The notes: generated by a model from the letters alone, not told the origin. A stretch of 64,000 bases of DNA from Archaeoglobus sp. JdFR-24 (GCA_002011215.1 MTML01000102.1:58765-122764), one strand, 5' to 3'. Positions 15,847 to 26,304 are shown, counted from the stretch's first letter. A program made the numbers and translations.

Positions 15847-17892
15847 TCAGTTCTCAGAATTATTTTTATTTTTCTGACTCAACCACTGGAGGTAGTTGCA
15901 GTAGGGACATCCGAGATTCCAGTATCCCTTTTTTGTTCTCAATTTTATTTTTCTGATTTCATGCTTCTCACAATTCTTATCCGTCAGATATATTGAGCCA
16001 TTCTGTGGGAGGGGGAGTGTAAAGCTGCATTCAGGGTATCCTGAGCAACCAATGAACCTTTTCGCATTCTTTCCTCTGGACTTCCTGATAACGAGGTCTT
16101 TACCACACTCTGGGCATTTACCAATTGTTTTATCCTTCTTTACACCATCTTTTAGACTTTTTGAGAGTGCTTCCATATCAACTTCGTTGAGAAGATCCTC
16201 CAGAAACTTAACGGACTCTTCAATGACCTCTTCATCATCCATTCTGCCTTCAGCAATCTCATCCATATCCTTTTCAAGTTTCGAGGTCATTTCAGGTTTT
16301 GTTATGGTCTCAGCATTGTTTTTTAACGCCTCAATCACAGCAATAGCGATCTCTGAAGGTCTGAGGGGATTACCAAAAACGTATTTTCTGCTGTAGAGCT
16401 TGTTGATGATCTCATGTCTTGTTGACTTCGTCCCCAGACCGTATTTCTCCATAAGTTTGATGAGATTTCCGGCAGTGTATCTGGGTGGAGGTCGAGTCTC
16501 CTTCTCTTCAAGCCTTTTATCCAGAACTGCTAAAATCTCACCTTCAATCAGATCGGGGATAAAGATCTCCTCAACTTTATAATATGTGTATATTGCTCTC
16601 CATCCACTCTCAATGAGTTTTTTAGCAGAAAATCTGAATTTTTCTTTGTTTGACTCGATCTCACCAGACTTCGTCTCCCAGATCGCATCCGGAGCTAATG
16701 TTGCGAGAAATCTTCTCACAACGAGCTCATAGATAACCCACTCATCTCTGCTCAGCTTCTCCTTTGAAGCGACTGAAGTCGGGTAGATGGGAGGATGATC
16801 CTTCGTCTCCGTTTTACCCCTTGTGGGGGTTATTCTCTTCTGAGAAAGCACAAGATTCGCTTCTTTCTCAAATGAGCTCTGGGCGAAAGATCTGACAATA
16901 GATTTGAGGTTTAAAGTTGTGGGGTAGACGGTGTTATCCGTTCTTGGATAGGATATGTATCCGCTCATGTAGAGGGATTCAGCGATGTTCATTGCTTTGT
17001 TCGGGCTCATGAATCGTGAAGCCTCTCTGAGAAACTCAGTTGTGTTAAAGGGGATGGGTGGACGTTCTCTAACCTTTTTTTTCTCAAATCTGATAACAAC
17101 TGCCCTATCCGTTATGTTGTTGAATGCCTTCTCTGCTTCTTCCCTTTTGTCAAATCTTTTAATATGCTTGCAGGTGAAAACATCTTTACCCTCAATTTTC
17201 CTGAAATCGGCAAAAATTTCCCAGTATTTTTCTGGTTTGAAGTTCTTAATCTCATTCTCTCTCTCGACAATGAGCCTCAGTGTTGGAGATTGAACCCTCC
17301 CAACGCTCAGGAATTCCTTACCCATCCTGCCTGAGGATAGAGAAATCAGTCTTGTGAGCACAGCCCCCCATATCAGGTCAATTTTCTGCCTGACTTCAGC
17401 TGATTTTGCAAGGTTAAAGTCAACATTCGTCAGCTCGGAAAATGCTTTTTTAATATCGGCAGGAGTTATTGCCGAATATTTTGCCCTGTCAACCACCACA
17501 TCCGGATTTATTTTTTTGATTATGTTTAATGCCTCAACTCCGATAAGCTCTCCTTCTCTGTCATAGTCTGTTGCGATGGTGACATGCTTAACGTCTTTTG
17601 CGAGTTCCGAAAGAAGTTTTGCGATATTCTTCTCAGTAACTTCTTTGACGATCTCAGCCCTTAAAAGAGATTTTAATGGGATTTTGCTCCAGTTGTTATA
17701 TTCACTTGGAAAATCAAGCTGTAATATATGTCCCTTTAAACCTATAACGTAGGCATCGTGGGAGGGGGAATGATAGAGCTTTACACCATACTTTTTTCTA
17801 ACCTTCACATCGCTGAAGAGAATTGAAGATATCCTCCTCGCGGTGTTATCTTTTTCGGTTATAATCAACCATGGCGTGGGTTTGGATGACAT
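15847..17892 (-). CDS. topA: DNA topoisomerase I (type IA)
   Basis: 681 residues. TOPRIM acidic motif ATDYDREGE at residues 107-115; catalytic Tyr315 in GYISYPRTDNT. C-terminal zinc fingers: CPECGKDLVIRK...CSGYPEC and C...CPYCNYLQW. Relaxes negatively supercoiled DNA. It has no helicase domain, so it is not reverse gyrase. gatB lies 17 bases upstream on the same strand, suggesting co-transcription without functional link. Confidence 0.95.
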   Translation of the reverse strand: MSSKPTPWLIITEKDNTARRISSILFSDVKVRKKYGVKLYHSPSHDAYVIGLKGHILQLDFPSEYNNWSKIPLKSLLRAEIVKEVTEKNIAKLLSELAKDVKHVTIATDYDREGELIGVEALNIIKKINPDVVVDRAKYSAITPADIKKAFSELTNVDFNLAKSAEVRQKIDLIWGAVLTRLISLSSGRMGKEFLSVGRVQSPTLRLIVERENEIKNFKPEKYWEIFADFRKIEGKDVFTCKHIKRFDKREEAEKAFNNITDRAVVIRFEKKKVRERPPIPFNTTEFLREASRFMSPNKAMNIAESLYMSGYISYPRTDNTVYPTTLNLKSIVRSFAQSSFEKEANLVLSQKRITPTRGKTETKDHPPIYPTSVASKEKLSRDEWVIYELVVRRFLATLAPDAIWETKSGEIESNKEKFRFSAKKLIESGWRAIYTYYKVEEIFIPDLIEGEILAVLDKRLEEKETRPPPRYTAGNLIKLMEKYGLGTKSTRHEIINKLYSRKYVFGNPLRPSEIAIAVIEALKNNAETITKPEMTSKLEKDMDEIAEGRMDDEEVIEESVKFLEDLLNEVDMEALSKSLKDGVKKDKTIGKCPECGKDLVIRKSRGKNAKRFIGCSGYPECSFTLPLPQNGSIYLTDKNCEKHEIRKIKLRTKKGYWNLGCPYCNYLQWLSQKNKNNSEN

Positions 17893-17909
17893 CCTCTTCA
17901 GCCCTGTTT

Positions 17910-19367
17910 TCAGTTCTCGATCAGTTCTTTAATAATTCTTGAACAGTCTGCAGGATCGGCCCTTCCTTTAGTTATCTTCATTACCTGTCCCACGAGGAAG
18001 TTGATGGCTCCCTTTTTCCCGCTGAGATAATCCTCAACGGCCTTTGGGTTGCTCTTTATAACTTCATAACAGATTTTCCTTATCTCATCTTCCTGTGTAA
18101 TTGCAAAAAGACCTTTAGCCTCTATGATCTCGTCTATTTCTCCCCCCTCATCAAGTTTCGTCCTGATAACCTCAACTGCACCTTTTTCAGTGATTTTCTC
18201 TTCATCCATGTATTTGATTAGTTTTATCATGTCTTCAGGCGGCAACCTCTCATATGCAAACCTAAAATCCTGACTTCTGTAATTCAGCTCACCTCTGAGA
18301 ACATCAACTATCCAGCTTGCAGCCTTCTTTGCCTCTATTTCTGTTGCAACATCCTCGAAGTAATCAGCCATCTTTGGATCGAGCACGAGAACTTTTGCAG
18401 AAGCCTCACCGATTCCATACTGCTTTATGAACCTTTCCCTTTTCTCCTCAGGCATTTCGGGAATGGACTTCCTTGCATCCTCTAAAAGATCGGAAGTATA
18501 AACCGGTACGAGGTCGGGTTCAGGGAAGTATCTGTAGTCCTGCTCCTCCTCTTTGCTCCTCAGTGATACTGTGATGTTGTTTAACTCGTCGAAGTGTCTG
18601 GTCTCTCTTGTGACTTCCCTTCCCCTCCTCAACAAATTCTTCTGTCTTGTTATTTCGTAGGTGAGTGCTCTCTCTACACCCTTGAAGGATGAGATATTCT
18701 TGATCTCAACTCTTCCTCCACCTCTCAGAGATATGTTGGCATCAACCCTCATTGCTCCCTCCAGTGAACCATCAAAAACGTCCAGATATTCGAGTATTAT
18801 TCTGAGTTTGTTGAGGAACTGTCTCGCCTCTTTAGGCGAGTTCATAACAGGCTCAGTGACTATTTCCAGCAGAGGAACTCCAGACCTGTTGTAATCTATG
18901 AGGGAGTATTTTGCGGCAGTAATTGAGCCCTTGTAGGTGAGTTTCCCCGGATCCTCTTCCATGTGTATTCGTTTCAACACAACCTTTTTTTCTCCACTTT
19001 CGGTTTCGATCGTTACAAAACCTCCCCATGCAAGCGGTCTATCATACTGGCTGATCTGAAAACCCTTTGGCAAATCCGGGTAGAAGTAATTTTTTCTATC
19101 AAAAACAGTAAATGGCTGAACATCTGCATTTAGGGCTAATGCTACTTTTATAGCGGCTTTTATAGCTTCTCGATTAATAACCGGCATCGCCCCAGGCATG
19201 CCAAGGCAGACAGGGCATACATGTGTATTCGGTTCACTATCATGGTAGGCTGTTGAACAGGAGCAGAAAAGTTTTGTTTTTAATTTATTAAGCTGAACAT
19301 GAACTTCAAGCCCGATTACCACATCACCAGATTTTTCAGGTTTATTCTTTTGAAGTATCGTCTGCAT
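17910..19367 (-). CDS. gatB: Glu-tRNA(Gln)/Asp-tRNA(Asn) amidotransferase subunit B
   Basis: 485 residues, normal length. Signature GLEVHVQLN, zinc Cys set CSCSTAYHD...[26 protein letters not shown] and EIVTEPVM are present, followed by the GatB/YqeY tail. With GatA and GatC it converts misacylated Glu-tRNA(Gln) or Asp-tRNA(Asn) in archaea. gatA/gatC are not in the window. Archaea also have GatE for Gln; the absence of its AspRS-like insertion marks this as GatB. Confidence 0.95.
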   Translation of the reverse strand: MQTILQKNKPEKSGDVVIGLEVHVQLNKLKTKLFCSCSTAYHDSEPNTHVCPVCLGMPGAMPVINREAIKAAIKVALALNADVQPFTVFDRKNYFYPDLPKGFQISQYDRPLAWGGFVTIETESGEKKVVLKRIHMEEDPGKLTYKGSITAAKYSLIDYNRSGVPLLEIVTEPVMNSPKEARQFLNKLRIILEYLDVFDGSLEGAMRVDANISLRGGGRVEIKNISSFKGVERALTYEITRQKNLLRRGREVTRETRHFDELNNITVSLRSKEEEQDYRYFPEPDLVPVYTSDLLEDARKSIPEMPEEKRERFIKQYGIGEASAKVLVLDPKMADYFEDVATEIEAKKAASWIVDVLRGELNYRSQDFRFAYERLPPEDMIKLIKYMDEEKITEKGAVEVIRTKLDEGGEIDEIIEAKGLFAITQEDEIRKICYEVIKSNPKAVEDYLSGKKGAINFLVGQVMKITKGRADPADCSRIIKELIEN

Positions 19368-19531
19368 GAGGTGAGGTATGCAGGGTTGTGTAAAAAAATT
19401 TTCCCCGTTTTTTCTTGGATAACCGAAAAATTATTGACAGAATGCTTTTTGAATTTTTAGCGCTATACTGGCACGGTATTTTATTATTCGAAAAATTTAA
19501 ATATTTTTTCACCAAAATTTTGATTAATTAT

Positions 19532-20045
19532 ATGAAAGCCATATCTGTTTAAAACCTCTCAAAAACATGGAAAAACAAGAGTTCTCAATAGGGCCAGTTT
19601 TGATATCAGTAGGGGTGGGATATTTGCAATTCTCAGGTCAAATGGTGCGGGCAAAACAACACTTGTGGAGATCTTGCAGGGGATGAGGAGACCGCAAGGG
19701 AAGTGGAAGGATCTTGGAGATTGGATGTTATGGGCGAAAGAGTCTCAAAAAAGAATTGGGACTCTTCCACAAGAGTTTACAGCCTTTGACAGGTTAAATG
19801 TTGGAGAAAACATCTCTTTTCTGCATCTCTTTAACGATGAAAATCTGGATGTTGGAGAGGTGATCTCTCTTACAGGTCTCGAAGCCTGCAGAAAAAATTT
19901 CAGGAGCTGTTGGGGAATTGAAACAGCGTGTTGGGATCACATGTAGACTTGTTGAGAATCCCGAGGTGGTATTATTGGATGGAACCACCACAGGATCCGG
20001 ATGCCAGGAGAGAAACCTGGAAGGTAATAAAGGGCTATGGGAAGC
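19532..20045 (+). pseudogene. ABC transporter ATPase pseudogene
   Basis: Starts MKAISV at ATG 19532, then TAA replaces the expected Glu codon, followed by NLSK. Another frame gives RVLNRASFDISRGGIFAILR and SNGAGKTTLVEILQGMRRP (Walker A with its first Gly changed to Arg), then IGTLPQEFTAFDRLNVGENI (Q-loop). Later frames give LKQRVGITCRLVENPEVVLLDG (Walker B, DE changed to DG) and DPDARRETWKVIKG. At least one nonsense and three frameshifts. About 170 codons of a drug/lipid-type exporter ATPase; the permease partner is absent. Confidence 0.85.
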
Positions 20046-20139
20046 TACATGAATTGCTGGTGTTAATTCCGTTCTTTAATTTAACCTCTCATTTAATCTT
20101 AATCGTCGATTTCCCTGAACTCGAGCATTTCTACTATAT

Positions 20140-20775
20140 CTACTTATTCAGCTTTAAGGAAGCAACTTTTGCGGCTATAAAATCTGATTTTGTTCTTTCG
20201 ATTGCAAATCTAAGCATATCTAACTTGCTTTTTAATCCGGGGACGAGTTTATCCGGGAAGCTAAAGGTAATGAGATTAAAGTAGATTTTCTCCATCATCC
20301 CAAGCATTTTTTCTGCATCTTCAAATTTCTCCATTCTCAAGAGGTCTAATGTGTATCTTCTCAGCTCACCGGCCATATCTGCAATTCCTGTGAGTACTGA
20401 TGATAGCTGAACGTCTAAATCCGGCAATCTGAGTTCTCCTGTTCTGACAACTTCGAAGAACGAAATAGCCTCAACAAGTTCCTGCATCGAATCTCTTGTC
20501 AGGGGATAGTAAATTTCAGGAGCATCTCTATACTCATTAACTTTCTCCAGAATTTCCAGCGCATCATTCAGACTCTTTTCAGCTCGATTCACATCTCCAG
20601 TATGGATGTATGCGATTGCTGAAGTTGAATATCTCCTCATCTCTCTTGTCAGCTTTAAAATATCCTCTCTTGCGCTATCAAGTTCAGTTAACTTCAACCT
20701 GATTTTCTCAAATGCTTCTTCAAGTTCAATTCCATGCAATCTGGATTTTTCAGATTTTTCAGAATCAGGTTTCAT
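20140..20775 (-). CDS. Translin-family protein
   Basis: 211 residues, almost entirely helical. The segment REDILKLTREMRRYSTSAIA and the tail RKxxxLxFAIERTKSDF-like end resemble archaeal translins. Eukaryotic translin/TRAX form an octameric RNase (C3PO); archaeal members bind and cut RNA. The acidic catalytic residues of TRAX cannot be assigned by eye. Family assignment is from memory of sequence pattern, moderate certainty. Confidence 0.7.
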   Translation of the reverse strand: MKPDSEKSEKSRLHGIELEEAFEKIRLKLTELDSAREDILKLTREMRRYSTSAIAYIHTGDVNRAEKSLNDALEILEKVNEYRDAPEIYYPLTRDSMQELVEAISFFEVVRTGELRLPDLDVQLSSVLTGIADMAGELRRYTLDLLRMEKFEDAEKMLGMMEKIYFNLITFSFPDKLVPGLKSKLDMLRFAIERTKSDFIAAKVASLKLNK

Positions 20776-20844
20776 GAATCGATTCTGTCTGATGGCTTAA
20801 TTAATCTTTTCAGCATTGAATTAAAAAAGCGAAATTGAAACTCT

Positions 20845-21741
20845 TTATTTCCTTCTCAGCAGAACAACTCTGCTTATGGGCGACTCATTAGCGATCTCAT
20901 ACTCTGAAACTTTCTCCAATTTTCTGGAAAACTCAATTATGTCTTTATGTTCCGGCATGGCATCTCGCTGAAGCCTCATCCTGGAATATCCAAGATGCAT
21001 GTATGCCTTTGCCTCGATAAAAGTGGGAGATGCCTTCTCGATAAGGGGTGCAAATTTCTCGGCGTTCATGTTCACACCCTTGATGAGTGTGAGCCTCAAA
21101 ACAGTTCTTCCATCTTTTTGTGACATTATTTCGATGGATCTGTTTATTTCCTCCCAGAAGCTTTTCTTTGGCCTATTCAGATACAAATGGGTTACCTCAC
21201 TGTAGGCAATAAGGCTGATATAGAGCTGATATGGTTCTATTTTTTCAACCATCTCGGGAACTGTGCCATTTGTAACAACAAAAGTAGTCATGTTTCTTTT
21301 TTTAAACTCCTCTACCAGATCGTCCAGGTAAGGGTAGAGTGCCGGTTCGCCTATGAGACTTATTGCGACCTGGTCTGGTGTGTAAGCTTCTTCAAGCTTT
21401 CTGGGATTGACACCTTCGGTTCCCTTAAATCCGCTAAGAAGCCTGTGTTGAGCTTTGATACTTTCTTCAACTATGAATTCTGGCTCATCCCATCTACCAA
21501 TTTTGGGAAGCAGTTCTAAGGGCCTCCAGCAGTGAATACAGCTGAGATTACATATGAGAGCTGGAGTCATCTGCAGACATCTATGACTCGATATGCCATA
21601 GAATTTTTGCTTGTAGCACACTCCAGAGTCTCTCATTGATTTTTTAAGCCACAGACAACTTCTAACGGCTGAATGATTTCCGACAATCTGGTATCCTTTC
21701 AGATCCTTCAGCAATTTACCCTCAACACTCAAGTCCATCAC
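20845..21741 (-). CDS. taw1: tRNA 4-demethylwyosine synthase Taw1
   Basis: 298 residues. Radical SAM enzyme that builds the imidazopurine of wyosine at G37 of tRNA-Phe from N1-methylguanosine and pyruvate. SAM-cluster Cys64/68/71 (CNLSCIHCWRP); the second cluster is formed by upstream Cys29, Cys42 and Cys55 (SHRCLQM), as known for TYW1/Taw1. ISLIGEPALYP is the family's GEP motif. No flavodoxin domain, as usual in archaea. Confidence 0.93.
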   Translation of the reverse strand: MMDLSVEGKLLKDLKGYQIVGNHSAVRSCLWLKKSMRDSGVCYKQKFYGISSHRCLQMTPALICNLSCIHCWRPLELLPKIGRWDEPEFIVEESIKAQHRLLSGFKGTEGVNPRKLEEAYTPDQVAISLIGEPALYPYLDDLVEEFKKRNMTTFVVTNGTVPEMVEKIEPYQLYISLIAYSEVTHLYLNRPKKSFWEEINRSIEIMSQKDGRTVLRLTLIKGVNMNAEKFAPLIEKASPTFIEAKAYMHLGYSRMRLQRDAMPEHKDIIEFSRKLEKVSEYEIANESPISRVVLLRRK

Positions 21742-21833
21742 TTCTTCTCAATAATTCTGACATGATTTGATTCATTTCGGTACTTAATCCTTTTTCCAAA
21801 AATTTTTTCTATTCAAACCTGCCTCTCCCCTCA

Positions 21834-23249
21834 ATGGATAGAAAGATAATGCTGGCGTTACTGCTGATAGCCATAATAACCAGATTCGTTTTTTTGGATG
21901 CAAGACCTATGGATCACGATGAAAGTATTCATGCATTTCTTTCATACGATCTCTTAAAAAATCAGAGGTATACATATAATCCTGCATTTCATGGGCCATT
22001 TCTCTATTTCTCAACGGCAGGAATTTTCTGGCTCTTCGGCGATTCAGATTTCACTTCGAGAATAGTTCCAGCAGTTTTCAGTCTTATTGCGTTATTTATT
22101 GCCTTTAAATTTGAAAGATGGTTAAATTCGGGAGCATATTTCTTTGCATTTTTTATGATTTTTTCAACCTCAATTCTATATTATTCGCGGTACCTCAGAA
22201 ATGATATAATTGTTCTGGCTTCTTTCCTTGTACTCATATACTGCTATTTCAGGTTTGGTGAAGAAATCGATGAGCGCAGAAAAGAGCGTTATGCTTATGT
22301 AGGTGCATTATTCCTTGCAGTAATGATCACTTCCAAAGAAAACTCCTATATATATGTTTTTATTATCGTATCTTTCATCTTATTTTACGGGCTTTACGAA
22401 AAGAGAATAGAGTATTTGCGGGAATTACTTTTGCGCTGGAACCTCAAAAAATTGAAGGTCATTCTCATTTCATCTCTGATTTTCTCTGTGATTTTTTCAT
22501 CCCTTTATACTTCAGGTTTTTCAGATCTTGAAGGGCTTAGAAGAGCGACCATCGGAGCGTTAGAACACTGGTTCACAATGCACTCCGCCAATGATCACTC
22601 AAAACCGTTGCCATATTACATGGCCTTACTTTTAAGATATGAATTTCTTCCTCTGGCACTTGCGATCTCATCAATTCCTCTCTTTTACCGGAAACTTAAA
22701 GAGGGAGAGCTGACAAAACTCGAAGTTTTCTCTGTGTACTGGCTATTAATGAGTCTTCTTGCTTATCACGTCCTATCACACAAAGTTCCATGGCTTTTGA
22801 CTCACCTTGTTGCACCAATTGCCTTTTTCTCATCTATCTACTCAAAAGAAAGTTTCTTTGAATGGTCAAAGAGGGGTTTCAGGGTTGCTATTGTTGTTGT
22901 GGGGATAATCTATCTCGCCGCATCATTGCATATCACCTATATCAATTACAATGACGCATCAGAAGGTTTGATCTACATTCAGGTTCAGCCCACAGCGGTA
23001 GAGCTTTCGGAAAAAATAATTTATAGGATCGAGAATGGGGAACATGGCATTATTGTTGAACCCAATAATGATTACTGGCCGTTACCCTGGTACCTCAGAA
23101 AAATTACAGTTCCCTTTTCGAGAACATACTATGGCAATTTTGATTTTGTAGTGACATCTGAAACAAATTTAGCATCGTTTAAGGGATGGCAGATGGAGGG
23201 CAGATACGAGATAAGGCCCGGTTATTATTTGGTTTTACTTGAAAAGTGA
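21834..23249 (+). CDS. Membrane glycosyltransferase-like protein (TIGR03663 / PMT type)
   Basis: 471 residues with about ten transmembrane helices and a short C-terminal outside domain. The first extracellular loop holds MDHDESIHAFLSYDLLKN and PAFHGPFLY, the DExH-like motif of GT-C fold enzymes (here the acidic pair Asp-Glu). Probably transfers sugar from a dolichyl-phosphate donor to a lipid or surface protein. Target unknown. A solitary gene. Confidence 0.8.
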   Translation: MDRKIMLALLLIAIITRFVFLDARPMDHDESIHAFLSYDLLKNQRYTYNPAFHGPFLYFSTAGIFWLFGDSDFTSRIVPAVFSLIALFIAFKFERWLNSGAYFFAFFMIFSTSILYYSRYLRNDIIVLASFLVLIYCYFRFGEEIDERRKERYAYVGALFLAVMITSKENSYIYVFIIVSFILFYGLYEKRIEYLRELLLRWNLKKLKVILISSLIFSVIFSSLYTSGFSDLEGLRRATIGALEHWFTMHSANDHSKPLPYYMALLLRYEFLPLALAISSIPLFYRKLKEGELTKLEVFSVYWLLMSLLAYHVLSHKVPWLLTHLVAPIAFFSSIYSKESFFEWSKRGFRVAIVVVGIIYLAASLHITYINYNDASEGLIYIQVQPTAVELSEKIIYRIENGEHGIIVEPNNDYWPLPWYLRKITVPFSRTYYGNFDFVVTSETNLASFKGWQMEGRYEIRPGYYLVLLEK

Positions 23250-23355
23250 AAATAGATTTGAAGTGATAGATCGCTGAATAATCTACTTGAAAAATGTAGA
23301 AACCGGAAAACGACATAAAACCAAAAAAATGAATAGGATACCAGATTTATATCGA

Positions 23356-23907
23356 TTACATCAGGCCAAGTGCAGAAAGCTCATCAGCGATCTTCTCTAC
23401 AGCTACTCTTGCATCTTCAGGCCCTTTACCTCCAGTAACCACCATTTTTCCAGACCCAAATATCAGAACCACAACACGAGGTTTGTTTAATCTGTATACG
23501 AGCCCTGGAAACTGTTCAGGTTCATACTCAATGTTCTCTAATCCCAGTCCTATAGCTATAGCGTTTAAATTCAAATCAACTCCGAGATCAGCCGAAGCGA
23601 CTATGTTCTGGACTTTTACCTCGGGCTCGAGGATAACATCGATACCGAGTTTGTTGATGATCTTTACAACCTGTCTGACTGCTCTATTGGCATCTTCTAC
23701 ACTCTTAGATCCGGTACAGACGACCTTTCCACTTCTAAATACTAAAGCTGCAGCTTTAGGCTCTTTGGTTCTTAAAACAAGCCCTGGAAACTGCTTGGGT
23801 TTGTATTCTGCATCTTTTATTTCTCTTGCAATTTTGTTGAGATCGATATTTTCGCCAATTTGAGTTGATGCTACAACATTCTCTATTTTAATTTTGTAAT
23901 CTTTCAT
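23356..23907 (-). CDS. tbp: TATA-box-binding protein
   Basis: 183 residues made of two homologous ~90-residue halves: [53 protein letters not shown] and [22 protein letters not shown]. The saddle that binds TATA boxes for archaeal RNA polymerase. Complete, with no extra acidic tail. Only one copy in the window. Confidence 0.97.
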   Translation of the reverse strand: MKDYKIKIENVVASTQIGENIDLNKIAREIKDAEYKPKQFPGLVLRTKEPKAAALVFRSGKVVCTGSKSVEDANRAVRQVVKIINKLGIDVILEPEVKVQNIVASADLGVDLNLNAIAIGLGLENIEYEPEQFPGLVYRLNKPRVVVLIFGSGKMVVTGGKGPEDARVAVEKIADELSALGLM

Positions 23908-23928
23908 TTTATTTCCCCCAAATAAGAG

Positions 23929-23948
23929 CTTTATATACTATATAAATA
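23929..23948 (-). promoter_or_regulatory. Tandem TATA boxes of the tbp gene
   Basis: On the minus strand TATTTATATAG (23938-23948), preceded by a purine-rich BRE-like GCAAAGG, and a second overlapping ATATAAAG (23929-23936). GGGGGA lies just ahead of the ATG at 23907. Two adjacent TATA boxes in front of the TBP gene could allow self-regulation; this is inference. Confidence 0.5.
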
Positions 23949-24241
23949 CCTTTGCCCACTTGGTAAACTCCTTTGTTGCACACTTTGCAATCCTCACTCA
24001 TTTGCCCCATCTTTTAAGTTTCACATCACATCTCTGCTTTCTTCATAACCGCATTTACCTCAAACCTTTCTGACTCTAAATCTGTTTTTTACTGCTCATT
24101 AACTGCTTAAGCTTAATCTAATCTGGGATTTAGAACCAATGAACCAATAAATCATTTTGCTTAATTCCCTGTTTAATTAACTCAATCGATCTAATCTGTA
24201 CCATCCCAAAATTTATAAATATATTTGAGTTTAGTTCCGGA
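23949..24241. other. AT-rich intergenic region, no gene seen
   Basis: About 290 bp between divergent genes. Contains TTTATAAATATA at 24211-24222, about 25 bp before the GTG at 24242, a likely promoter for the DUF1405-type gene. Otherwise no open frame or structure I can support. Confidence 0.4.
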
Positions 24242-24865
24242 GTGTTGATAAAAAACAGAATTCTTGATTTGATGTTTCTTTTTCGCGAAATGAAGTTGAA
24301 GTGGTTAATATATTTTGCACTTTTTGTTAATTTAGCCGGTACTGTTTATGGCTGGTATTATTACAAGGCTCAGCTTATTGAGAACAGCCCACTTCTGTGG
24401 CCCATTATAACCGACAGTCCTAACTCAACGTTCTTTTTTGTTATTTCAGTAATACTTATGCTAAAAGGGAAAAAAAGTGATTTTATATCTTATTTTGCGG
24501 GAGCCAATCTCATTAAATATGGTTTGTGGACAGTCTCGGTTCTTATTTATCACTCAGATTTCTTCTTTGCTCCGGGGAGATATTTGCTCTATTCAGGAAT
24601 ATTCATCACACATTCACTTCTCGTCTTAGAATCGATTCCGTTAATCCTTTCTGTAAACAAGCTAAAGTCAAAAACCGTAATTCTCACCTTTTTATGGTTA
24701 GGTTTAAACGATTTTTTTGACTATGTTTTAGATACGCACCCATATATACCTGAAAGGAATATTGAGATTATTGCTGCATACACCGTTTTCTTGACATTTT
24801 TCTCAATTTTGCTCGGCATCCTCATTCATAAAGCTTCAAAGGTTTTTGAGAGGTATCAATCTTAA
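24242..24865 (+). CDS. DUF1405-type multispanning membrane protein
   Basis: 207 residues with about six hydrophobic helices. The pattern NLAGTVYGWYYYKAQL near the N-terminus and NDFFDYVLDTHPYIP toward the C-terminus match my memory of DUF1405 (YpjA) proteins, whose role is unknown. Start GTG at 24242 follows a TATA box by ~25 bp, so leaderless. The last codons lie in a 13-bp direct repeat (24849-24861 and 24865-24877) that includes the stop. Confidence 0.7.
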   Translation: MLIKNRILDLMFLFREMKLKWLIYFALFVNLAGTVYGWYYYKAQLIENSPLLWPIITDSPNSTFFFVISVILMLKGKKSDFISYFAGANLIKYGLWTVSVLIYHSDFFFAPGRYLLYSGIFITHSLLVLESIPLILSVNKLKSKTVILTFLWLGLNDFFDYVLDTHPYIPERNIEIIAAYTVFLTFFSILLGILIHKASKVFERYQS

Positions 24866-24877
24866 GAGGTATCAATC
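24849..24877. repeat. 13-bp direct repeat, period 16, at gene end
   Basis: AGAGGTATCAATC at 24849-24861 and again at 24865-24877. The first copy encodes the protein end (RYQS stop); the second lies just past the stop, as if the gene's 3' end was duplicated. Confidence 0.9.
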
Positions 24878-24923
24878 AATTTGATATTATATCTCTGGGC
24901 ATTTTGTGATTTTGCTACTTCAT

Positions 24924-25457
24924 TCAGTCTCTTAATTTTCTGATCACTCTAATTGGAACACCGCCGGCGAGAACATTTGGTGGAATGTTTCTGTTTACCA
25001 GGCTGTGAGCCGACACGATGGAGTTATCTCCTATCCTGATCCCGGGAAGTATTGTACAGTTGGCACCTATGGTCACGTTTTTACCTATTTTAACTTTACC
25101 TACTCTCAACTCCCTGACAAGGAATTCATGGGCGAGTATTACAGAGTTGAATCCTATTATTGTGTTATCTCCGATCTCGATCAGTTCGGGAAAAAATATA
25201 TCGACTGTGGATTCAAGCCCGAAAGAAACGTTTTTCCCAACCTTTATGCCCGTTCTTCGAAGTAACCAGCATTTGATCGATAGAGATGGCAAAACTCTAC
25301 ATATAGCGATTATTAGATAGTTAAAAGCAACTCTGAAAGGGTTTTTAACCTCTGTCCAGTATCTTAATGTATTTTTATCTCGAGATTTTATGAGGATCTT
25401 TATTTTCCTCTCTACGTCATGGTGTTCTTCTCTTTCAGATCTTTCTTTTTCGTGCAT
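24924..25457 (-). CDS. Left-handed beta-helix acyltransferase (hexapeptide family)
   Basis: 177 residues. A basic/acidic N-terminus, a hydrophobic stretch (residues 45-65), then hexapeptide repeats (IGDNTIIG, IGKNVTIGANCTILPGIRIGDNSIV) and the closing AGGVPIRVIRKL typical of O-acetyltransferases. Likely modifies a sugar or cell-surface glycan with acetyl-CoA. Target unknown. The neighbours manC and glycosyltransferase fit a glycan theme but are not in one operon. Confidence 0.82.
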   Translation of the reverse strand: MHEKERSEREEHHDVERKIKILIKSRDKNTLRYWTEVKNPFRVAFNYLIIAICRVLPSLSIKCWLLRRTGIKVGKNVSFGLESTVDIFFPELIEIGDNTIIGFNSVILAHEFLVRELRVGKVKIGKNVTIGANCTILPGIRIGDNSIVSAHSLVNRNIPPNVLAGGVPIRVIRKLRD

Positions 25458-25617
25458 TTTTTCACCCGGATTTTGTTTATTGGTTTCTTATTTACTGTTG
25501 ATTATGTGGGTGCATTTATATGGGTATTTCATGTTGTATAATTCGCGATGAACTCCAATCTGAGCTTTATTCAGGTTTCTATATGTATTCTGTATTGGAT
25601 TAATATAATTGACTCAG

Positions 25618-26304
25618 TCAAAATTTGATGTATCCGTATTTTTCCATATCCTCTCTCTTACCCAAGTAAAGCAGGTGTTTTATCAGCGCTAAGTTGAGAA
25701 ACATTATGAAAAATACTGCTAATCCATAAATAAAGTTTTCAGAGGACTTGAAAGCAAAATAATTCCATGAGAAGTGTAGGATAATTGCTGCGATAAAAAA
25801 GAGAGTGAGGCTCTTAGCTTTTCCCTCAGATTTAAGTCCGTAGCCGACACCTATAACGGCGCTCCATATCGCGTGGGCAAGTGGTGTTAGAAGGACTCTC
25901 ATCAGGGTTACCTCGATTCCAAATCCGATTCCATACAGAAGGTTTTCTGTCGCAGCAAACCCGAGACCTGCCGCAACTCCATAAACCACCCCATCCATCA
26001 CGCCATCCATCTGTTTCGCATTATATGGGATTCTGATTGCAAGAGCTTTTGAGGGCTCTTCAACCACTGCGGCAATTAAAGCCATCGTAAAAAAGGTTTT
26101 TGGGATAATGTTTCCTGTTAGACTCTCAAAAAACAGAGAAATACCTACGGACATTATTGCTCCATAAATAAAAGTCAAAACAACAAATTTTTTTGGTTCA
26201 GGCTCAAGTTTATCCTGATGATAAAAATACCAGAGGAGTGCTAAAGCTGGGCCATATGCAAAGAAGAGTAAAAGATAAATCAAGTCCGAAACTGACCCGT
26301 CCAC
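25618..26304 (-). CDS. PrsW-family intramembrane protease
   Basis: 228 residues with about eight transmembrane helices. Catalytic-type motifs of PrsW: EEPSKALAI (EExxK), ATENLLYG (ExxxY) and LAHAIWSA, plus a late helix His. Bacterial PrsW cleaves anti-sigma factors; archaea lack those, so the substrate here is unknown. Solitary gene with T-rich flanks. Confidence 0.82.
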   Translation of the reverse strand: MDGSVSDLIYLLLFFAYGPALALLWYFYHQDKLEPEPKKFVVLTFIYGAIMSVGISLFFESLTGNIIPKTFFTMALIAAVVEEPSKALAIRIPYNAKQMDGVMDGVVYGVAAGLGFAATENLLYGIGFGIEVTLMRVLLTPLAHAIWSAVIGVGYGLKSEGKAKSLTLFFIAAIILHFSWNYFAFKSSENFIYGLAVFFIMFLNLALIKHLLYLGKREDMEKYGYIKF

